Shown one piece after another: positions 7,737 to 11,284 of a stretch of 11,284 bases of DNA (position 1 is its first letter; the number at the start of each line of letters is the position of its first letter). Position numbers and translations under genes: made by a program. The DNA lies in the NCBI GenBank assembly GCA_900754715.1, contig CAAEDX010000074.1:1-11284 (forward strand), written 5' to 3'. Below the pieces are notes generated by a model. The model worked only from the letters and a program-made list of their open reading frames with translations, did no database searches and was not told the origin of the DNA. This stretch comes from Erysipelotrichaceae bacterium (GTDB taxonomy: Bacteria > Bacillota_I > Bacilli_A > Erysipelotrichales > Erysipelotrichaceae).

Positions 7737-7823
7737 TGGTGGGGACAGTGGGACTTGAACCCACACGGGATTTCTCCCAACGGATTTTAAGTCCGTTGCG
7801 TCTGCCGATTCCGCCATGACCCC
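7737..7823 (-). tRNA. tRNA-Leu (anticodon UAA)
   Basis: This is a class II tRNA of 87 nt. The anticodon stem ACGGA / TCCGT encloses loop CTTAAAA, giving anticodon UAA (plus-strand 7787-7789). The long variable arm GGGA-GAAA-TCCC, D stem GCG / CGC and T arm GTGGG-TTCAAGT-CCCAC are all present. The discriminator is A73 and CCA is encoded. Oddly, the acceptor stem GGGGTCA / TGTCCCC contains a U-U opposition at positions 5 and 68; the other six pairs are Watson-Crick. Confidence 0.96.
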
Positions 7824-7848
7824 GGCACACGTTTCACGTTGCTGTTAT

Positions 7849-7876
7849 ATTATATAATATTTCTGCAGAATTGCAA
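7849..7876 (-). promoter_or_regulatory. Promoter of the tRNA-Leu/tRNA-Cys unit
   Basis: On the minus strand TTGCAA (-35) and a consensus TATAAT (-10) are separated by 16 nt. The predicted start near 7842 lies about 19 nt before the first tRNA base, a normal tRNA leader. The spacer holds the perfect palindrome TTCTGCAGAA (7861-7870), and the -10 sits inside the 14-bp palindrome ATATTATATAATAT (7847-7860). Confidence 0.7.
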
Positions 7877-7891
7877 TACTTTTTTTCAAAA

Positions 7892-8590
7892 TCACGAAGA
7901 AACGCGCGGCACATAATATTCCGGGATCTGCCCGTGCACGATCTCCATCACCAGCGGCAGCTCCATCGTCTCATTGGATTCGGTGATGCTGAGGATGGTC
8001 AGCGTATTGACCCGCAGCTCGATGTTCAGCGTGATCGTGATCATCGTGCTGTTCACCCCATAGGGCTCTGCCGAATAAGACAACGATCCGCTCACATCAT
8101 TGCGCATGCGGAAACGAAACGGGATCTGCGGCCCGATCCCGGAAAGAAAAGGAAAACCGCTCAGCGAGCCAAGCGACACATGATAAATGATGCCGTGCTC
8201 ATACAGCACTTCATCCAGATTTGGATCCTTCTCTCCGTCCTGAGCCGCTTCCAGTGACATGTCGATCTTTTCCAGCGCATCCGCAAGGATCTGGTTCAGC
8301 GCCATGGTATCATAATCCAAGGTCAGGATCTCTCCATCCGTGCCGCGTTGCATGCTTACTAGGTCAGCTGCGTCATAATCCATCGTCGCGATCACTTTCT
8401 GCACGATATTATTGAGTGCGATACCGGTCTGTTGTCTGGCGATCACTTGCAGCTGCGGCTCCACCCACGCATTCAGCCACGCGCCGATGGATCCCACAGC
8501 CAGCAGCGCAAGCGCCATCGTCACGATAATTCTTCTTCTAAGCTTCCTCTTTCTGGAGGAGCAATAATGCTTCCTCGGCCTCCATCCCAA
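7892..8590 (-). CDS. yunB: YunB-family sporulation protein (membrane-anchored)
   Basis: This is a 232-residue protein. A strongly basic N-terminus (residues 5-20) is followed by one membrane helix (about 21-37) and a domain predicted to lie outside the cytoplasmic membrane. I recognise the YunB pattern in VEPQLQVIARQQT (43-55), HGIIYHVSLGSLSG (132-145), the GIGPQIPFRFR stretch (151-161), EPYGVNSTMITITLNI (175-190) and the ending HGQIPEYY. In Bacillus subtilis yunB is expressed in the mother cell under sigma-E; its biochemical role is unknown to me. No ATG is usable before the membrane helix. The best start is TTG at 8590, about 8 nt after AAAGGGG. That start overlaps the preceding 95-codon gene by 53 nt. 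The family call suggests the organism or its recent ancestors make endospores. Confidence 0.8.
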   Translation of the reverse strand: MGWRPRKHYCSSRKRKLRRRIIVTMALALLAVGSIGAWLNAWVEPQLQVIARQQTGIALNNIVQKVIATMDYDAADLVSMQRGTDGEILTLDYDTMALNQILADALEKIDMSLEAAQDGEKDPNLDEVLYEHGIIYHVSLGSLSGFPFLSGIGPQIPFRFRMRNDVSGSLSYSAEPYGVNSTMITITLNIELRVNTLTILSITESNETMELPLVMEIVHGQIPEYYVPRVSS

Positions 8591-8825
8591 TCACAACACC
8601 CCTTTGTCTCGCTTGTTCGCTGCAAGATGCCACCGGCAGACGCAGAAGTGACTGCGCAGGATGACTTTTGGTCACACAGAGCACGAGCCCTTCTTCAAAG
8701 ACCAGCCGCGACATGTATTGATTCACCAGGATCATCTTCTCATTCATGACAAATTCGATCGGAAACCACTGCAATGCGCCATAAAGATAATACTGTGTGC
8801 CGATCACCTCACGGTGAATATCCAT
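8538..8825 (-). CDS. Unidentified 95-residue protein, co-transcribed with yunB
   Basis: I do not recognise a family. The ATG at 8825 is preceded at 7 nt by GGGGAGG, a strong ribosome binding site. An in-frame extension of 55 codons upstream would run through the rubrerythrin terminator and into that gene, so it is rejected. The product is a small, probably soluble protein without signal peptide, membrane helix or CxxC motif. It has a hydrophobic, aromatic N-terminal half (QYYLYGALQWFPIEF at residues 11-25) and a Glu/Leu-rich C-terminal helix (MEAEEALLLLQKEEA). The mix reads like a compact alpha/beta domain with a terminal helix. Its last 53 nt overlap the start of yunB in another frame, so the two are probably translated together. 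Existence of the gene is fairly sure; function is unknown. Confidence 0.75.
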   Translation of the reverse strand: MDIHREVIGTQYYLYGALQWFPIEFVMNEKMILVNQYMSRLVFEEGLVLCVTKSHPAQSLLRLPVASCSEQARQRGVVIGMEAEEALLLLQKEEA

Positions 8826-8876
8826 CCGCTTTCCTCCCCTATTAATATATGCGGCACACTGACGAGATTGCACAAG

Positions 8877-8903
8877 AAAAAGATACAGCCTCGCGACTGT
8901 ATC
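8877..8903 (-). terminator. Intrinsic terminator of the rubrerythrin gene
   Basis: On the minus strand a 7-bp stem GATACAG / CTGTATC with an 8-nt loop is followed by TTTTTCTT. It begins 7 nt after the rubrerythrin stop codon and separates that gene from the 95-codon gene and yunB. Confidence 0.88.
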
Positions 8904-8910
8904 CAGATGA

Positions 8911-9450
8911 TCAATAGTTTTCCTTGCGTACCTCAAAATAGGAACGGGCATGCTTGCATACCGGGCAGATTTCCGGCGCGCTCTTGCCACGATGCAGATG
9001 ACCGCAGTTCAGGCATTCCCACAGCGTCTCCTCGCTCTTATCGAATACCGTGCCATCTTCCAGATTGCTCAGCAGGGCATTGTAACGCTCCTCATGGCTC
9101 TTTTCGATCTCCAGGACGCCTTCCATCGTCTCAGCGATCTCGTCAAAGCCTTCTTCTCTGGCTTCCTTTGCCATACGCGCATACATGTCTGTCCATTCAT
9201 AGTTTTCACCGGCTGCCGCATCCTTCAGGTTTTCTGCCGTAGAAGGCACCGCACCGCCATGAAGATACTTGAACCACAGCTTGGCATGCTCTTTCTCGTT
9301 GTTGGCAGTCTGCTCAAAGATATTGGCAATCTGTACATAGCCGTCCTTCTTCGCTTTGGAAGCATAGAACGTGTACTTATTGCGTGCCTGGCTCTCGCCG
9401 GCAAATGCCTCCATCAGATTCTGTTCAGTTTTTGTTCCTTTCAGATTCAT
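8911..9450 (-). CDS. rbr: Rubrerythrin (diiron peroxidase with rubredoxin domain)
   Basis: This 179-residue cytosolic protein detoxifies hydrogen peroxide in anaerobes, taking electrons through a rubredoxin-like iron site. The ferritin-like four-helix part (residues 1 to about 140) carries the diiron ligands: E19 in GESQAR, ExxH at E52/H55, E82 and E85 in GENYEW, and ExxH at E116/H119. The C-terminal rubredoxin domain has two CxxC pairs (C146/C149 and C162/C165) 12 residues apart. Length and domain order are typical for rubrerythrin. The ATG has an AGGAGG site 9 nt upstream. With its own promoter and terminator it appears to be a single-gene unit. It suggests an anaerobic or microaerobic life, consistent with gut or sediment Firmicutes. 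Confidence 0.96.
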   Translation of the reverse strand: MNLKGTKTEQNLMEAFAGESQARNKYTFYASKAKKDGYVQIANIFEQTANNEKEHAKLWFKYLHGGAVPSTAENLKDAAAGENYEWTDMYARMAKEAREEGFDEIAETMEGVLEIEKSHEERYNALLSNLEDGTVFDKSEETLWECLNCGHLHRGKSAPEICPVCKHARSYFEVRKENY

Positions 9451-9477
9451 GTCTCACAACCTCCTGTTCATATTATC

Positions 9478-9506
9478 ATTATAACCCGTTTTCAGACCTG
9501 TGCCCA
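9478..9506 (-). promoter_or_regulatory. Probable promoter of the rubrerythrin gene
   Basis: On the minus strand TGGGCA (-35, 4/6 match) is followed after 17 nt by a perfect TATAAT (-10). Transcription would begin near 9471, about 20 nt before the ATG, leaving room for the Shine-Dalgarno sequence. I see no terminator or obvious PerR-like operator between this site and the end of the upstream gene at 9515. Confidence 0.55.
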
Positions 9507-9514
9507 TGCTTTTT

Positions 9515-10687
9515 TCAGGAAATCTTTCGCAGCCACTGCCGCAGATCCTCAGCAAGATAACGCCTGTATGCCTCATCCAGGCACAGTTCATCGTATGCGC
9601 CAAGCAATGGGATCATGCGCATGAGCAGGTCATCGATGAACGCATCCGGATCGCTGCGCATCTTCTGCAGCGCCGGATGAACGCTGTCCTCTTGAAGCAG
9701 CATGCGGCAGATCCCGCGCAGGCTGTGGGTGCGCTGGTACAGATCCGCATACAGCAGGGTGAGCCCAGCTTGTGCAAGTGATGGATAAATGCCTGCCTCG
9801 ACCAGCTGCGGCAAGGAAAAGCCGCACAAAAGTGAAGGAAAGCGCGGATCATCATTGCGTGTGCCGTATACGCGTGTCCCCGTCTCCATCTCCAGCAATT
9901 GCGGGCGCTGCAAAAGCCAGGCCAGACAGCGTGATTCCTCGTGACCTGAATACAGCGCGAAAGCGCCGCGCTCTGCCATGACCGCATCCATGAGCGATTC
10001 GATCTGCTTCAATGCCGGCAGCGCCTGTGGCCGCGGGATCGCTCGCGCGCTCAGCTCAGCGAGATGACATCCTTCCTCATATTCGCTGAACTGCACCAAA
10101 CGGCCGCCGCGTGTGCAGAAGCAGCGGCCATCACTCAGTCTGATCCCACGCGCGTCCTCGATCAGCGCCGCGGCATTGACATAGATCTGCGAGATCTCGC
10201 GCGGCTCGATCGAACGTTCTGTGAAATCCAGCGTAATGTTCAATGAGGCAGGGTACACCCGTTCATGGAAGCCAATCGCGATGAATTCTCCCTCGTATTC
10301 GATCAGCTCTCCAACTTCAAGTTCGTCAAAATAACGCGCATCATTGTCCAGCGCGCCATCGCGCTGTTTTACGCGCAGCTCGATCTGATCCTGATAGGCA
10401 AAGAAGGCCGTATTGAAACGGCGGCCGCCGCGATAGCGGATATTGCCCCAGATGATCGCAATCGTATCCGCAAGAGCCGCGATGCGCGCATTATATGAAT
10501 CCGCATAGCGGCAAAACATCTCATCCAGCCACATCTCTTTCAGCTGTAAGCCGCTGAGCGCGTTTTGCGGAAAGACGATCAGGCGGGCGCCGGATCGTTT
10601 GGCCTGATCGATATAACGGCACATCTGCCGGAAATTTTCCTCGCATCTTCCATGCTTCACCCGCATGGATACTGCTGCAACTTTCAT
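9515..10687 (-). CDS. NAD+ synthetase-like protein with degenerate catalytic sites (predicted pseudoenzyme)
   Basis: This is a 390-residue protein. Residues 1 to about 215 resemble the nitrilase-type glutaminase domain of glutamine-dependent NAD+ synthetase (NadE). The landmarks are LIVFPQNALSG (36-46), VKQRDGALDNDARYF (106-120), a stretch ending RVYP (143-146) and YVNAAALIEDARG (169-181) followed by SDGRCF. Of the Glu-Lys-Cys triad only the Lys (K107) remains: the Glu of FPE is Gln41, and the Cys of ICED aligns with Phe140. Further on, ALYSGHEES (244-252) sits where the synthetase P-loop SGGxDS would be, and RVYGTRNDD (272-280) recalls its GTxNxxE segment, with about 100 residues missing between them. 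Full-length NadE is about 540-650 residues. The frame is intact, so the protein is probably made. I chose ATG 10687, preceded by GAGAGG; an 18-residue upstream extension lacks support. It could instead be a divergent carbon-nitrogen hydrolase relative. Confidence 0.6.
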   Translation of the reverse strand: MKVAAVSMRVKHGRCEENFRQMCRYIDQAKRSGARLIVFPQNALSGLQLKEMWLDEMFCRYADSYNARIAALADTIAIIWGNIRYRGGRRFNTAFFAYQDQIELRVKQRDGALDNDARYFDELEVGELIEYEGEFIAIGFHERVYPASLNITLDFTERSIEPREISQIYVNAAALIEDARGIRLSDGRCFCTRGGRLVQFSEYEEGCHLAELSARAIPRPQALPALKQIESLMDAVMAERGAFALYSGHEESRCLAWLLQRPQLLEMETGTRVYGTRNDDPRFPSLLCGFSLPQLVEAGIYPSLAQAGLTLLYADLYQRTHSLRGICRMLLQEDSVHPALQKMRSDPDAFIDDLLMRMIPLLGAYDELCLDEAYRRYLAEDLRQWLRKIS

Positions 10688-10708
10688 CTGATCATCCTCT
10701 CTGTCTTT

Positions 10709-10737
10709 ATCATGGCTGATCTTCCCGGACGCGTCAA
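10709..10737 (-). promoter_or_regulatory. Probable promoter of the NAD-synthetase-like gene
   Basis: On the minus strand TTGACG (-35, 5/6) and CATGAT (-10, 4/6) are 17 nt apart. Transcription would start near 10702, about 15 nt before the ATG at 10687. One arm of an inverted repeat (10716-10723) lies within the spacer. Confidence 0.45.
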
Positions 10738-10758
10738 GCAAAAAAGTGAAAAGATCAG
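10716..10758. repeat. 8-bp inverted repeat shared by two divergent promoters
   Basis: CTGATCTT (10716-10723) and its exact complement AAGATCAG (10751-10758) are separated by 27 bp, with centres 35 bp apart. One arm lies in the spacer of the minus-strand promoter. The other lies where the -35 of the plus-strand promoter would be. A related CTGATCAT (10688-10695) overlaps the minus-strand ribosome binding region. The layout suits a two-site operator, but GATC-containing words are common throughout this window. Confidence 0.35.
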
Positions 10759-10768
10759 GCTTCCGCCA

Positions 10769-10777
10769 TGCTATAAT
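10769..10777 (+). promoter_or_regulatory. Extended -10 promoter of the TrmH-family methyltransferase gene
   Basis: TGC directly precedes a perfect TATAAT (10772-10777), giving an extended -10. No convincing -35 exists 16-18 nt upstream; the expected place reads AAAAGA. Transcription would start near 10784, about 14 nt before the ATG, with GAGGTG as the ribosome binding site. Confidence 0.6.
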
Positions 10778-10797
10778 AAAACAGAAATGAGGTGCTT

Positions 10798-11284
10798 ATG
10801 GAAGACTATCTGTTTGAAGGGAACATCTCTGTCAAAGCCGCCGTCATGGGCGGGATGAGAGAGGTCATGGAGATCATCGCTGACGAGAACAAGCGGGACA
10901 AAGATACACGCTGGATCCTGCATCGAGCAGCGGAACGCGGCATTCCGATCCGCCGCACTTCCCGTGAAGAGATCGATGCCGCCGCTTCCGGACATACCCA
11001 CGGCGGACTTCTGGCACGCTGCGGCGCAAGGCGTTTTCAGCCGCTGGACGATCTTGCAGAAAAAGGCAGATTTCTGGCCTTGATCGAAGGCATCGAAGAT
11101 CCATTCAATTTTGGAATGATCCTGCGTACGCTGTATGCGTCCGGATGCGACGGGGTCGTCCTCCCGACGCGCAACTGGACATCAGCCGCGGCAATCGTGG
11201 CCCGCGCAAGCGCTGGCGCCAGCGAGCATCTGTCGATGACCATCGCGGAGGACATGGAGACGACGATCGCCGCGCTGAAAGATC
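10798..11284 (+). CDS. TrmH/SpoU-family RNA 2'-O-methyltransferase, 3' end cut off by window edge
   Basis: The first 162 residues are visible. The family transfers a methyl group from SAM to a ribose 2'-OH in rRNA or tRNA through a knotted SPOUT fold. The N-terminal part (about 1-85) looks like the L30e-type RNA-binding domain seen in RlmB-like enzymes, with EGNISVKAA (7-15) and THGGLLAR (67-74). The SPOUT domain follows, with motif 1 IEGIEDPFNFGMILR (96-110, conserved Asn104 and Arg110) and then GCDGVVLP (116-123) and SAGASEHLSM (138-147). The final SAM-binding motif lies past the window end. The exact target cannot be told from this fragment, so I give no symbol. The ATG follows GAGGTGCTT. 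It is divergent from the NAD-synthetase-like gene and the only coding gene on the plus strand here. Confidence 0.9.
   Translation, partial: MEDYLFEGNISVKAAVMGGMREVMEIIADENKRDKDTRWILHRAAERGIPIRRTSREEIDAAASGHTHGGLLARCGARRFQPLDDLAEKGRFLALIEGIEDPFNFGMILRTLYASGCDGVVLPTRNWTSAAAIVARASAGASEHLSMTIAEDMETTIAALKD

Noticed and set aside
8826..8990. 55-codon N-terminal extension of the 95-residue protein
   Set aside because: It would cross the rubrerythrin terminator and coding end; a strong Shine-Dalgarno sits 7 nt before ATG 8825.
10716..10758. Inverted repeat as a transcription terminator
   Set aside because: It lies between divergent starts where no transcript should be ending, has a 27-nt loop and no T-tract directly after either arm.
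1..11284. CRISPR arrays, insertion sequences, prophage or toxin-antitoxin genes
   Set aside because: No direct-repeat array, transposase, integrase or paired small toxin genes were seen; all longer stretches are explained by housekeeping genes.

Overview
The window is a chromosomal housekeeping segment of a Bacillota (Firmicutes) bacterium. The evidence is a PASTA-domain Ser/Thr kinase with its PP2C phosphatase beside rsgA, the priA-rsmB-rlmN-prpC-prkC-rsgA gene order, purine-rich Shine-Dalgarno sequences, CCA-encoding tRNA genes and a YunB-type sporulation protein. YunB points to a spore-forming lineage. Base composition looks moderately GC-rich by eye. A lineage such as the Erysipelotrichia is possible, but that is inference. 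I see no mobile element, CRISPR array, integrase or obvious foreign island.

Region 1 (1-7585, all minus strand) is one compact operon. In transcription order it reads priA (replication restart helicase), rsmB (16S rRNA m5C methyltransferase), rlmN (23S rRNA/tRNA m2A methyltransferase), a PP2C phosphatase, the PASTA kinase prkC, and rsgA (30S maturation GTPase, cut by the window edge). Gaps run from 30 nt down to overlaps of 8-17 nt, so several genes are probably translationally coupled. The operon joins replication restart, ribosome maturation and cell-envelope signalling. The def and fmt genes often found between priA and rsmB are absent here.

Region 2 (7610-7876, minus) has a sigma-A-type promoter, tRNA-Leu(UAA), tRNA-Cys(GCA) and an intrinsic terminator. 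The terminator lies directly against the priA ribosome binding site. I see no separate priA promoter, so the operon may depend on read-through.

Region 3 (7892-8825, minus) has an unidentified 95-residue protein gene overlapping a yunB homologue that appears to start at TTG. Region 4 (8877-9506, minus) is a rubrerythrin gene with its own promoter and terminator.

Region 5 (9515-11284) is a divergent pair. On the minus strand is a 390-residue protein that looks like a shrunken glutamine-dependent NAD+ synthetase whose key catalytic residues are replaced, probably a pseudoenzyme. On the plus strand is the start of a TrmH/SpoU-family rRNA methyltransferase. Their 110-nt shared upstream region carries an 8-bp inverted repeat with one arm in each promoter. 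The NAD-synthetase-like protein and this shared control region are the most unusual things in the window.
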